DNA of 64,000 bases from GCA-003244245 sp050699635 (GTDB taxonomy: Bacteria; Actinomycetota; Actinomycetes; Mycobacteriales; Pseudonocardiaceae). Below the pieces are notes generated by a model. The model saw only the letters and a list, made by a program, of their open reading frames with translations. It had not been told where the DNA came from and searched no databases. Positions 16,480 to 24,293 of the stretch are shown here, piece by piece. The DNA lies in the NCBI GenBank assembly GCA_050699635.1, contig JBOHFK010000009.1, positions 1 through 64,000 on the forward strand. The letters are read 5' to 3'. How positions within the stretch are numbered: position 1 is the stretch's first letter; the number at the start of each line of letters is the position of its first letter. The position numbers were made by a program, and so were the translations under genes.

Positions 16480-19035
16480 TCACCAGTTTGCCGGGCGAGC
16501 GTGCCAGCCACATGGGGGTTCCCCCCGACCTCGACCCTGGTATGCGCCATGAGCCTGCGGTGCGGGTGCACTGCTTGATTCCCCAGCGGTGGGCGCCGGA
16601 GAAGCCGCCGGGTTCGGGCATCTCGGCGCTGGGGTGGGATTCACCGAGGGCGTGTGGCCGGTCTGCTGCTGGGCCGGCGGGGCATCGAGGCCTTGCGACG
16701 GTGTGCGCGCGGTGACGGGATAGTCGGCAGCTGGCTGCCAGCGTGACGTTGCTTCCCGCAGAACCAAGGCCTGGCCGCCAATGGCGCTGTTGTTGCCAGC
16801 GGACGGCCTCGTCGCTGGTGGCCGGTGTTGGACAGCGGCGGTGTGCGGGCTCGGTGCGGTGGACCTCAGCAGTGCTGACTGTTCGTTGCCGGCCGTGGCC
16901 GGGTTGTCCTCGTGTCGGGGCACCGCCGGAACCTGGCTCTGGGGGACGGCCGATCCCTGGGTGGGGGCAGCGGCGGAGTTCGTCGTCGAGCCGTTCGTCG
17001 AAGTTGGCCAGAGGGCTACGGCTGCCACCAGGATCGGCGCCGCCAGGGCCGTCACCACCAGCCCCGGCTTGCGCCACCGCGGCCCCGGCACGGGAACTCG
17101 CTGCGCAAGCCCGACCGCAGCGGATTCGAGGTCCAGGAGCACGATGTCGTGCCGCACCGGGCTGCTGGACATGGAGTCGTTGGACACTGGGTGGCTGGAC
17201 ACCGGGCCGCTGGACACTGGATTGCTGCCCACAGTGATACGGGATGCGGCCGGAGCGAACCCGGAGGCAGCGGCGACCAGGAGGTAGGTGCCAGGGATGG
17301 GTACCGGAAGCCGGTAGGAGCCGTCCGACCCGGTGCGGCTCACCGCGATCTCCCGGCCGGCCGTGTCGATCAACGTCAGTGGGGTGCCCACCAGCGGACT
17401 TCCGTTGTGGCGCCGGACCGTGCCGCTGATCGCCGTTTCGGTGTCCGGCGGGATGATTGCGCTCTCCGCCGGCTCGGTGCCGCGCAGCGGGACCTCCCGG
17501 ATGACCCAGGCGGCGATGAGCGCGAGCACGGCGATCAGCGCGGCCCACAGGAACACCTGCTGGACGCCACTGGTGATCGCCGCCTGGTAGGCCTCGCGCA
17601 GAGGGGCGGGCAGCGCGTTGAGCATGCCCGGGGTGACGTGACCGCCGCCGACGCCGGCCGGTGCGCCGCCGGCCGGGCCGGCAGTCGGACCACTGGTGGC
17701 GAATGTCGACTGCACCCGCTGGGCGAACAGGGTGCCCAGCAGCGACACCCCGAGCGAGCCCCCCAGCGTGCGGAACAGGGTGACGGCGCCGCTGGCCGCG
17801 CCGACGTCGCGCTGGGCGACGCTGTTCTGTGCCACCAGCTGGGTGGACTGCATCAGCAGACCCATGCCGGCGCCCAGCGCGACCATGTACATCGAGGTGG
17901 TGAGCGCCCTGGTGGTGGTGCTCATGGTGGCCAGCAGCCCCAGCCCGGTGATCAGCAGGACCGCGCCGACGATCAGCAGGGGGCGGTAGCGGCCGGTGCG
18001 GGTGACCAACTGCCCGCCCAGTAGCGAGGTGGTCAGCATCCCGGCCATCAGCGGCAGCAGCAGCAGACCACTGCTGGTCGCCGAGGCGCCCTGCACGTTC
18101 TGCTGGAACTGCGGCAGGAACGTCATCGCGCCGAACAGGGCGAACCCGGTGAACAGGGTGAGGATCGTGGCGGCGCTGAAGTTGCGGCTGCGGAACAGCG
18201 TCAGCGACAGGATCGGCTCGGTGACCCGGCGCTCGACCGAGACGAACGCCGCCAGCGCCACCACCGTGACCACGCCGAGAGCGACGATCGGCACGGAGGT
18301 CCAGGCGTACTGGGTGCCGCCCCAGCTGGTGAGCAGGGTCAGCGCCGCGATCCCGGCGGCAAGCAATCCGGCGCCCAGCCAGTCGATCCTGACCTGGCCC
18401 GCGCGGCGTCCCGGCAGGTGCATGGTCAGCGCGACGACGACCAGAGCGAGCACGCCCAGTGGCAGGTTGATGTAGAACGCCCACCGCCAGCTGAGATTGT
18501 CGGTGAGGAAGCCGCCGAGCAATGGCCCGCCGATGAACGCCAGCGGCATCACCGCGACCATCATGCCCTGGTAGCGGGCCCGTTCCCGGAGTGGCACCAG
18601 GTCGGCGATGATCGCCACCGCACCGACCATCAGGCCACCGGCGCCCAGGCCCTGCAGTCCCCGGAACCCGATCAGCTGGCTCATGTTCTGGGACAGCCCG
18701 GCCAGCGCGGACCCGGCCAGGAACAGCGCGATCGAGCCCATGAACACGCCCTTGCGACCGTAGAGGTCCCCGAGCTTGGCCCACACCGGGGTGGATATCG
18801 CGGTGGCCAGCGTGTACGCGGTGACCACCCAGGACAGGTGGGCCAGGCCACCCAGCTCACCGACGATGGTCGGCATCGCGGTGCCCACGACGAGGTTGTC
18901 CAGCATCGCGAGCAACATGGCTATCAGCAGACCGCTCATCACCGTGTAGATCTCCCGCTTGGACCGTGGTTGGTCCGCTGCTGAGTCAGGGGGTGCGGCG
19001 GGTCGTGGTGCGACTCGCTCGACAGTGGTCGTCAT
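16480..19035 (-). CDS. DHA2-type MFS exporter with carboxypeptidase-regulatory-like and Pro-rich C-terminal extension
   Basis: 851 residues. Residues 1 to about 520 form a 14-helix drug:H+ antiporter of the EmrB/QacA type (MLDNLVVGTAMPTIVGELGG; LGDLYGRKGVFMGS; GPLLGGFLTDNLSWRWAFYI). Then follows a beta-sandwich-like carboxypeptidase regulatory domain (SGTVRRHNGSPLVGTPLTLI...GSDGSYRLPVPIPGTY), a low-complexity stretch with NPVSSGPVSSHPVS repeats, one more membrane helix near residue 640, and about 200 Pro/Ser/Thr-rich residues. Ordinary members are about 500 residues, so the extension is unusual. It is divergent from a tetR gene with a long inverted repeat between, which fits TetR repression. 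Confidence 0.82.
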   Translation of the reverse strand: MTTTVERVAPRPAAPPDSAADQPRSKREIYTVMSGLLIAMLLAMLDNLVVGTAMPTIVGELGGLAHLSWVVTAYTLATAISTPVWAKLGDLYGRKGVFMGSIALFLAGSALAGLSQNMSQLIGFRGLQGLGAGGLMVGAVAIIADLVPLRERARYQGMMVAVMPLAFIGGPLLGGFLTDNLSWRWAFYINLPLGVLALVVVALTMHLPGRRAGQVRIDWLGAGLLAAGIAALTLLTSWGGTQYAWTSVPIVALGVVTVVALAAFVSVERRVTEPILSLTLFRSRNFSAATILTLFTGFALFGAMTFLPQFQQNVQGASATSSGLLLLPLMAGMLTTSLLGGQLVTRTGRYRPLLIVGAVLLITGLGLLATMSTTTRALTTSMYMVALGAGMGLLMQSTQLVAQNSVAQRDVGAASGAVTLFRTLGGSLGVSLLGTLFAQRVQSTFATSGPTAGPAGGAPAGVGGGHVTPGMLNALPAPLREAYQAAITSGVQQVFLWAALIAVLALIAAWVIREVPLRGTEPAESAIIPPDTETAISGTVRRHNGSPLVGTPLTLIDTAGREIAVSRTGSDGSYRLPVPIPGTYLLVAAASGFAPAASRITVGSNPVSSGPVSSHPVSNDSMSSSPVRHDIVLLDLESAAVGLAQRVPVPGPRWRKPGLVVTALAAPILVAAVALWPTSTNGSTTNSAAAPTQGSAVPQSQVPAVPRHEDNPATAGNEQSALLRSTAPSPHTAAVQHRPPATRPSAGNNSAIGGQALVLREATSRWQPAADYPVTARTPSQGLDAPPAQQQTGHTPSVNPTPAPRCPNPAASPAPTAGESSSAPAPQAHGAYQGRGRGEPPCGWHARPANW

Positions 19036-19058
19036 CGAGGTCCTCCATCACCCGATCG

Positions 19059-19125
19059 CTTACTTGACGACCGGCTAGTTCCATCGAGGTGTACGGTATC
19101 ACCTACTAGCCGGTCGTCAAGTAAG
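19059..19125. promoter_or_regulatory. Symmetric divergent promoter/operator
   Basis: A perfect 20-bp inverted repeat has arms at 19059-19078 and 19106-19125 with a 27-base spacer. Each arm contains TTGACG, a good -35 hexamer pointing inward, and TACCGT on the minus strand 16 bases after its TTGACG could be the -10 of the MFS gene. A second, nested pair AGGTG/CACCT lies in the spacer. The TetR regulator encoded next door most likely binds here. Confidence 0.7.
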
Positions 19126-19157
19126 TTGGCCGGGTGAGTTGAGAAAGGCTGGGCAGG

Positions 19158-19718
19158 ATGGACGAACGGCGCACCGACACCCGGGAGGCGATCCGCTCGG
19201 TGGCACTGGAGTTGTTCGCCGAGCAGGGCTACGACAAGACCTCGCTACGGGAGATCTCCGAGCGGCTGGGGGTGACCAAGGCCGCGGTCTACTACCACTT
19301 CAAGACCAAGGAGGAGATCCTACTGAGCCTGATCGAGGACTTCCTTTCCCAGGTCGACGACCTGGCGGACTGGGCCCAGTCCCGGCCCGCCGATGTGGCG
19401 ACCCGCCACGAGGTGTTGCGCCGCTACAGCGACGTGCTGGACGGGCGGACCACGCAGCTCGCCCGGTTCCTGCACGAGGGCCAGGCCGCGATCCGTGACC
19501 TGGCCGCGGGGGCGGACATGCGCAAGCGGCTGGACCGCCTCATCAGCACCCTCGCCCCACCCGACCGATCACTCACCGCCCAGCTGCGCGCCCGCCTGGC
19601 CGTCATAGCGCTGCACCTGGGCACCTTCACCGCCCCCGACATCGACGCCACAGACCAGCAACGCCGCGACACCGCCCTCCAGATCGCCATGGAGATCGTC
19701 GACCCCAACCCTGCCTAG
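19158..19718 (+). CDS. TetR-family repressor
   Basis: 186 residues. The N-terminal helix-turn-helix is typical (AIRSVALELFAEQGYDKTSL, then LGVTKAAVYYHFKTKEEIL). The rest is a helical ligand-binding domain without recognisable specificity. The gene is divergent from the extended MFS exporter and separated from it by a symmetric operator, so it probably represses both genes until a drug-like ligand binds. ATG 19158 fits family length. Confidence 0.88.
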   Translation: MDERRTDTREAIRSVALELFAEQGYDKTSLREISERLGVTKAAVYYHFKTKEEILLSLIEDFLSQVDDLADWAQSRPADVATRHEVLRRYSDVLDGRTTQLARFLHEGQAAIRDLAAGADMRKRLDRLISTLAPPDRSLTAQLRARLAVIALHLGTFTAPDIDATDQQRRDTALQIAMEIVDPNPA

Positions 19719-19936
19719 CCCAGCACAATCGACCGGATGCATTGTACTCAGGAAAGGGGGTATCAGACGTCTTCGATTGGAGGGGGTCCAAATCTGGCAG
19801 AAAATGCTCGCACACACGATTTTCTCGACGCAGACGCGCGCTGGACCGCGAGGTAATATACCCTGAGAGAGTTCGTCCTCAGTTGTGATCTCAGTTAGTG
19901 AGATAGGGGCGATGACGAGCGGCTCGGGGAAATTCG
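19719..19936. promoter_or_regulatory. Upstream region of the radical SAM/lipoprotein operon
   Basis: A TAATAT hexamer at 19854-19859 could be a -10 site; no strong -35 is seen 17 bases upstream. A 21-codon open frame starts at ATG 19912 after AGGGG and ends at 19977, overlapping the TTG start of the radical SAM gene. It may be a leader peptide or chance. Confidence 0.35.
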
Positions 19937-21293
19937 TTGAACAGGACCTCGGACATATTCGCGATTCCGTTGGGTGACGGGGCCTATCTGGTGTACGCGC
20001 CGCTGCACGGCGTGGCCTTCGCAGCCACGAAGGCCCTGGTTTCGGCGCTGCCGGACGTGCTGGCCGAGCAAGGTGGAGAGGACAGCCTGGTCGCGTTTGT
20101 CCGCGAGACCGGACTGTTGAGAAAACCCTTTTCGCCTGTCACCCGCCAACGGGGCGACCCTGACCCGACCACGGTGACCCTGTTTCTGACTACTGCGTGG
20201 AACCTGCGCTGCACGTACTGTTATGCCTCGGCGGGAGACAGCCCCGCCACGTACATGACAATGGATGTTGCACGGCAGGGGATCGACTTCGTCATCGCTA
20301 ACGCTCGTCGCAAAGGACGAGCCGTTTGTCGGGGTGAACTACCATGGTGGCGGGGAACCGAGCGTGCACTGGAACCTCATGACCGGTTCGCTGGCGTACG
20401 CCCACGAGCAGGCGTGCGACCTCGACGTCATCGCTGCGTCGGCGGGCAACGGGGTGTTCACCGACCGCCAGATCGACTGGATGATTGCCAACCTCAACGG
20501 CGGCATGAGCCTGTCTTTCGATGGCCTGCCTGAGGTGCACGACCGGCACCGGCCGACCGTTCGGGGCACGGGATCGAGCGGTCGCGTCATGCACACGATG
20601 GGGCGATTCACCGACGCGAACTATCCCTACGCCGTGCGGCTGACCGTCACCGCCGAGCAGATACCGCTGCTGCCGGACTCCGTCGAGTTCGTGCTGTCGA
20701 ACTTCACACCGATGCGGGTCCAGGTGGAGCCTGCCTACCAGCTCGGACGGCACGAGGGAAAGCCGGACGCGGAGACCGAGGAGTTCATCGCGGCCTACCG
20801 GGAGGCCCAGGGTCGGGCCGCTCGTTATGGCCACGAGCTGATCTACAGCGCGGCGCGGGTGGGGACGCTCACCAACCATTTCTGCGGGGTGACCCAGGAC
20901 AACTTCTGCCTGAGTCCTGCGGGAAACGTCTCAGCTTGTTTCGAGGCGTTCTCTGAGGATAACCAGTTCGCGGACGTCTTCTTCTACGGCACAGCCGGGC
21001 CGGAGGGTTACACGTTCGATATGGAGGTGCTCGAACGGCTGCGCGGACTGGGCGTCGAGCACCGGTCCTTCTGCGACGGATGCTTCGCCAAGTGGAACTG
21101 CGCGGGCGACTGCTACCACAAGTCACTGTCGGCGAACGGGAGGGGCGAGTTCTCCGGATCGCAGCGTTGCCATATCACCCGAGAACTGGTCAAGGATCAG
21201 GTGCTCGCCCGAATCGCCGAATCGGGGGGTCTCGTGTGGCGCGATGGACATGACGGCGAGCCCTGCGTCGTACACGGAGGCAAAGATGAGTGA
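19937..21293 (+). pseudogene. Radical SAM/SPASM maturase, frameshifted
   Basis: Two frames together encode a complete radical SAM/SPASM protein of about 450 residues. Frame one (TTG 19937 to about 20312) covers the N-terminus and AWNLRCTYCYA. The other frame, from about 20315 to the stop at 21293, holds GVNYHGGGEPS, a SPASM region with FCGVTQDNFCLSPAGNVSAC and the end cluster FCDGCFAKWNCAGDCYHKS. One extra base in the AAA run at 20312-20314 explains the break. The first Cys of the C-x3-C-x2-C motif is replaced by Trp (TGG at 20198), so even the repaired protein would lack a cluster ligand. SPASM enzymes usually modify peptides or proteins; the likely substrate is the lipoprotein encoded downstream, whose gene overlaps by 8 bases. 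Confidence 0.75.
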
Positions 21294-22173
21294 CGTCATG
21301 CTGCCCTGGCCGGAGCCACCGCGTCCCAAGAAGGATCGGCCGGCCCCGCACTACGAGATCCAGCGGGTGAGCAGCGACGGTTCCACCGGACCGGTCGAGG
21401 TGCTCCCGATCACCAGACCGCCGTGGGCGGCGGCGACGGGGCGGCGTGGCTTCCTCGGCGCGGGCATCGCGTCCTCGGTCGCGGCTGCCCTGCTGCTGAG
21501 CGCGTGCGATGACAGCAAGCCCAGATACCCGTCGACGCCACCCTCCAGCGACGAGTACCCGACCGACACGGAGACGCCTACCTACAGTCCACCGCCTACC
21601 TACAGTCCACCCCCTGACACCTACAGTCCACCCCCTGACACGTATCAAGGAGGCGGAGGCCTGGTCTGCACCTGCAACAAGGTCTGCACCTGCATCCCCG
21701 TCTGTCAGGCTCACCGCCTTCTCGACCCCGACCCGATCGTCCGGCACATGGCCGAGATCGTCGTGCTCGCGATGGGCCTGGGTGAGCTCCCGTACTTGTG
21801 CTGGGCAGCCAGCCAGGCTCCGGCCCCGCTGCGCGCGTGTATCGAGGACCTGATCGGTCGCCTGCATTGCGGACGACGGCTCGGCATCGAGGATCTGGCT
21901 GACGCTGAATATGGGTCCTACCTCGCCTCCGGCGACCCCGTAACCGCCCTGATGGCGGCGCAGGTTCTCTCCCTTCGTGCGGTGTCGCTCGGTACGAGGC
22001 TGACTGGCACAGTGGCGCAGCGCGTTGCGGAGGCCCTGATCGCCGGACGTGCCCTGCACCTCGAGCGCGCCCCCAATTGGAGCCCACAAGGTGCGGCCAG
22101 CCGGTCGCCTGCGGTTTTCTTGCGCAGGACGGCGATCCGGGTTTCCAGATCACTGACGGCGGCGCCGACTTAA
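21286..22173 (+). CDS. Tat-exported lipoprotein with YSPPP repeats and Cys-rich motif, probable radical SAM substrate
   Basis: 295 residues from ATG 21286 (GGAGG upstream). After a 50-residue N-terminal extension comes a twin-arginine signal (RR at 53-54, GRRGFLGAG) and a lipobox LLLSAC (Cys74). The mature part begins with a Ser/Pro/Thr/Tyr linker with three YSPPP units (about 100-117), a Gly run, then CTCNKVCTCIPVC (Cys 128, 130, 134, 136, 140). Two helical segments follow, each opening with a DP-hydrophobic-V motif (DPDPIVRHMAEIVVLAMG; GDPVTALMAAQVLSL). The last ~28 residues come from a dnaA-like relic and overlap the convergent Clp gene, so the native C-terminus is probably lost. It may be modified at Cys or Tyr by the linked enzyme; this is inference. 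Confidence 0.72.
   Translation: MSDVMLPWPEPPRPKKDRPAPHYEIQRVSSDGSTGPVEVLPITRPPWAAATGRRGFLGAGIASSVAAALLLSACDDSKPRYPSTPPSSDEYPTDTETPTYSPPPTYSPPPDTYSPPPDTYQGGGGLVCTCNKVCTCIPVCQAHRLLDPDPIVRHMAEIVVLAMGLGELPYLCWAASQAPAPLRACIEDLIGRLHCGRRLGIEDLADAEYGSYLASGDPVTALMAAQVLSLRAVSLGTRLTGTVAQRVAEALIAGRALHLERAPNWSPQGAASRSPAVFLRRTAIRVSRSLTAAPT
22090..22150 (-). pseudogene. Relic fragment of a divergent dnaA
   Basis: About 61 bases match the internal dnaA segment at 25535-25595 with about five differences. On the minus strand it reads DLETRIAVLRKKTAGDRLAA, against ELETRIAILRKKAAGDRLAA in the intact DnaA. The differences are conservative or synonymous, so this looks like a piece of a diverged dnaA gene, not a recent copy of the local one. 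It lies in the same orientation as the intact gene. Confidence 0.7.
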
Positions 22174-23112
22174 CCGGTCACGCAACGAGTCGCGCCACGA
22201 GCCCGGCTCGTTGGAGGGATCGCCGGTCGGGCCGAACGCCGCATCCAGCGCGTCGAGTGAGGCCTGCAGCGACCGGTGCAATCCGATGAAGGGTCCGGCT
22301 AGCGGTCCCTCTCCACTCAGTTCGCCATCCGCCTGCTCGAGGACATGCCTGATCCGCGCGACGGTGTCGGGATCGGTGGTGACCAGCGCCGCCTCGTCGC
22401 CGTCGATGCGCCAGCACATCCGGCTGGCGGCGAGCTGCTCGGGGGTGATGTCGCTGGTTTCGGTGATGTCGAGGGTGTCGACCTGGGCGGTCACCCCGGC
22501 AGCGTTCACCCCCAGGCCGGCCAGCGCCCGTCCGGCCATGCTGGCGTCGGCCCGGACGAGCGCCTCGAGCAGGTGGTGGCTGCCCAGGGGTGCGCCCGCC
22601 GCCAGCGCCTCGGCCACCGCGAGCACCCGTTCGGCGGCCGGGGTTCGCCGTGCCGCCGCGCTACCCGGGCTCTCCGATGACGAGATGGCCGCGGCCTGCA
22701 CCGTCGCGCGGATCTCCTCGAGCGAGGTGGTCTCGGCGAGCAGTTGCACCGCCACCCCGCCGCCCTCGCGCAGGATGCCGAGCAGCAGATGTTCCGGTCC
22801 GATGTGGTCGTGGTTCAGGCGCAGCGCCTCCCGCAGCGACAGCTCGAGAACCTTCTTGCACCGGGGTGTGAACGGGATGTGCCCGCTCGGCTCGGCGCTC
22901 CCCCGGCCGACGATGCGCTCGATGCCGGCCCGGACCGTCTCGGGGAGATAGCCGAGCTGGTGCAAGGTGCGGCTCGCGGCGTTCTCCGTCGGCACGGTGA
23001 CGAGGCCGAGCAGCAGGTGCTCGGTGCCGATGTAGTTGTGGCCGAGCTCGCGGGCGCGCTCCTGCGCGCCGACGACGACCTGACGGGCCGGGTTGGTGAA
23101 TCTCTCGAACAT
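22150..23112 (-). CDS. Stand-alone Clp N-domain protein
   Basis: 320 residues. The N-terminal 145 residues contain the double Clp-N repeat of ClpA/ClpC chaperones (MFERFTNPARQVVVGAQERA; IGTEHLLLGLV; HIGPEHLLLGILREGGGVA). A second, diverged Clp-N-like stretch follows (SHHLLEALVRADASMAGRAL). There is no AAA+ ATPase module, so the protein probably acts as an adaptor or substrate-binding partner and not as an unfoldase. The gene is divergent from a small HTH regulator with a short inverted repeat between. The stop abuts the dnaA relic. Confidence 0.8.
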   Translation of the reverse strand: MFERFTNPARQVVVGAQERARELGHNYIGTEHLLLGLVTVPTENAASRTLHQLGYLPETVRAGIERIVGRGSAEPSGHIPFTPRCKKVLELSLREALRLNHDHIGPEHLLLGILREGGGVAVQLLAETTSLEEIRATVQAAAISSSESPGSAAARRTPAAERVLAVAEALAAGAPLGSHHLLEALVRADASMAGRALAGLGVNAAGVTAQVDTLDITETSDITPEQLAASRMCWRIDGDEAALVTTDPDTVARIRHVLEQADGELSGEGPLAGPFIGLHRSLQASLDALDAAFGPTGDPSNEPGSWRDSLRDRLSRRRRQ

Positions 23113-23133
23113 GTAGCCAGGATCGCAACCCTG

Positions 23134-23151
23134 TCAATACGCTACTATTGA
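23134..23151. promoter_or_regulatory. Inverted repeat between clpN-like gene and HTH gene
   Basis: TCAATA, six bases, TATTGA forms an AT-rich dyad in an otherwise GC-rich divergent intergenic region, 22 bases from the Clp-N start. It is a likely binding site of the adjacent HTH regulator or part of the promoter. Confidence 0.45.
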
Positions 23152-23189
23152 TATGGTTGGGCTGTCACGAACAGGGACAGGGACACCGA

Positions 23190-23227
23190 TTCTTATGGAC
23201 ACTGACTGTTCTTATGGACACTGACTG
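23190..23227. repeat. 19-bp perfect tandem duplication at a start codon
   Basis: The unit ttcttatggacactgactg occurs at 23190-23208 and again at 23209-23227. Each copy carries an ATG, but in different frames because 19 is not a multiple of three. Only the second ATG (23214) opens the HTH gene. Confidence 0.9.
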
Positions 23228-23567
23228 GGAAGCGCGGCTCGCCGCGTGGCAGGACGAGTTGGAGTTGCTCGGACGGGTTGAGGGCACCCGCTGGGTGCCG
23301 CTCGCCGAGGCGCAGGCACTGATCGGGGTCTCCCGATCGGCGTTGCGGGCCTGGTACCGCAACGGGGAGGTACCGTCCCGGCTGGTCGATGGGCCGCACG
23401 GCCCACAACGGCTGGTCCCGCTGGAGGCGGTCGTCGAACGCGCCGAACGTTCGGCCCGGATCCGGCGTCGCGCCGAACGTGAGGTCAGCCTGGAAGCTCA
23501 ACTTGCGTTGCTGCGCAACCGGGTCGACCAACTCGAGATCCGGCTGGCCGCGGTGGAGAGCCGGTAA
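23214..23567 (+). CDS. Small HTH (MerR-like) regulator with coiled coil
   Basis: 117 residues. A helix-turn-helix of the MerR/excisionase type is visible (LAEAQALIGVSRSALRAWYR, then NGEVPSRLVDG). A basic segment and a C-terminal leucine-rich coiled coil follow (EAQLALLRNRVDQLEIRLAAVE), which probably mediates dimerisation. ATG 23214 is the in-frame start; it lies in the second copy of a 19-bp tandem duplication, so the ribosome could also meet an out-of-frame ATG at 23195. The gene is divergent from the Clp-N gene, like HspR-type regulators of chaperones, although it is not HspR itself. Confidence 0.72.
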   Translation: MDTDWEARLAAWQDELELLGRVEGTRWVPLAEAQALIGVSRSALRAWYRNGEVPSRLVDGPHGPQRLVPLEAVVERAERSARIRRRAEREVSLEAQLALLRNRVDQLEIRLAAVESR

Positions 23568-23624
23568 ACTCTGGCTCCAGTAGATGTGCGTGCCGGGGAA
23601 CTCTGCGCTTCGGTTGTCGTGACG

Positions 23625-24008
23625 TCAGACGTCCGCTAGGCGAAGTGTGACGCCAGCAGCCTGCCCCACCTTCTCGATGTGTTCCCGGTTCGAGGTGACA
23701 ACGGCATCGCCCCGGCGGACAGCGCCTTCCACCACGGTCACATCAACGACGTCGTCGTGACCTGAGCGGCCGGCGAGGACGCCGACCTGGCGAGCCTGAT
23801 CCTCTGTCATCCACTCCACGGTGCACATCAAGAGCAGCCGGACGACGTTGGCTTGCCGTGAACCTCCTCGCCACGCCTCGGCGAGCACCGGCGCCGGCAC
23901 GACGGGAGCGACTTCCTCGGCCAACAAGCCGGCGTGCAGTGCCCACATCCGCCGGTCGTTGCGCTCGGCGGCGATCAGGGCGCCGGTGTCGTAGGTGACG
24001 CCGGCCAT
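23625..24008 (-). CDS. PIN-domain ribonuclease toxin (VapC-like)
   Basis: 127 residues of the PIN fold. Acidic residues expected to bind Mg2+ are present: Asp7 (TYDTGALIAAE), Glu in VLAEAWRGG, and Asp pair in GHDDVVDVTVV. The C-terminal GDAVVTSNREHI is typical of these toxins. It begins directly after the stop of its antitoxin gene with no gap, so the pair is one operon. All catalytic residues are kept, so it looks active. Confidence 0.82.
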   Translation of the reverse strand: MAGVTYDTGALIAAERNDRRMWALHAGLLAEEVAPVVPAPVLAEAWRGGSRQANVVRLLLMCTVEWMTEDQARQVGVLAGRSGHDDVVDVTVVEGAVRRGDAVVTSNREHIEKVGQAAGVTLRLADV

Positions 24009-24221
24009 CTATGCCGATCGCGTCATCGGTTGGCGCGCGCTGGGGCCTCCCAGCAGTGCGCGAGCGCGCGCCAATCCCTCCGCGAGTTCGTCGGTCGTCA
24101 GGGCGCCGTTGTCAGCTTCCCATTCGGCGATCGCTCGCCGTCCTGCTTCGAGTCGCAGCCGGTGAGCAGCCGTGTCGGCCAGCCACCCGCTCCTGGTCCG
24201 GACCGGGTACCTGCTGATCAT
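24009..24221 (-). CDS. Antitoxin partner of the PIN toxin
   Basis: 70 residues, charged and helical (LRLEAGRRAIAEWEADNGAL, TTDELAEGLARARALLG). The sequence matches the small antitoxins usually found before actinobacterial PIN toxins. A recognisable ribbon-helix-helix is not obvious. ATG 24221; the TAG stop adjoins the toxin ATG. Confidence 0.7.
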   Translation of the reverse strand: MISRYPVRTRSGWLADTAAHRLRLEAGRRAIAEWEADNGALTTDELAEGLARARALLGGPSARQPMTRSA

Positions 24222-24293
24222 CGTCTGGGAGTTGCTGACTGCGATCGTGCTCGCCTGATCCTGCGGCTCGGAACGGCACGGGCTGACTGGCGA

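Noticed and set aside
16376..18784. 802-codon open frame on the minus strand
   Set aside because: Wrong frame of the MFS gene; composition (Arg/Pro/Gly/His) is typical of a GC-rich shadow.
19912..19977. 21-codon precursor peptide for the radical SAM enzyme
   Set aside because: It has no Cys and no repeated core, and overlaps the enzyme start; the downstream lipoprotein is a better substrate candidate.
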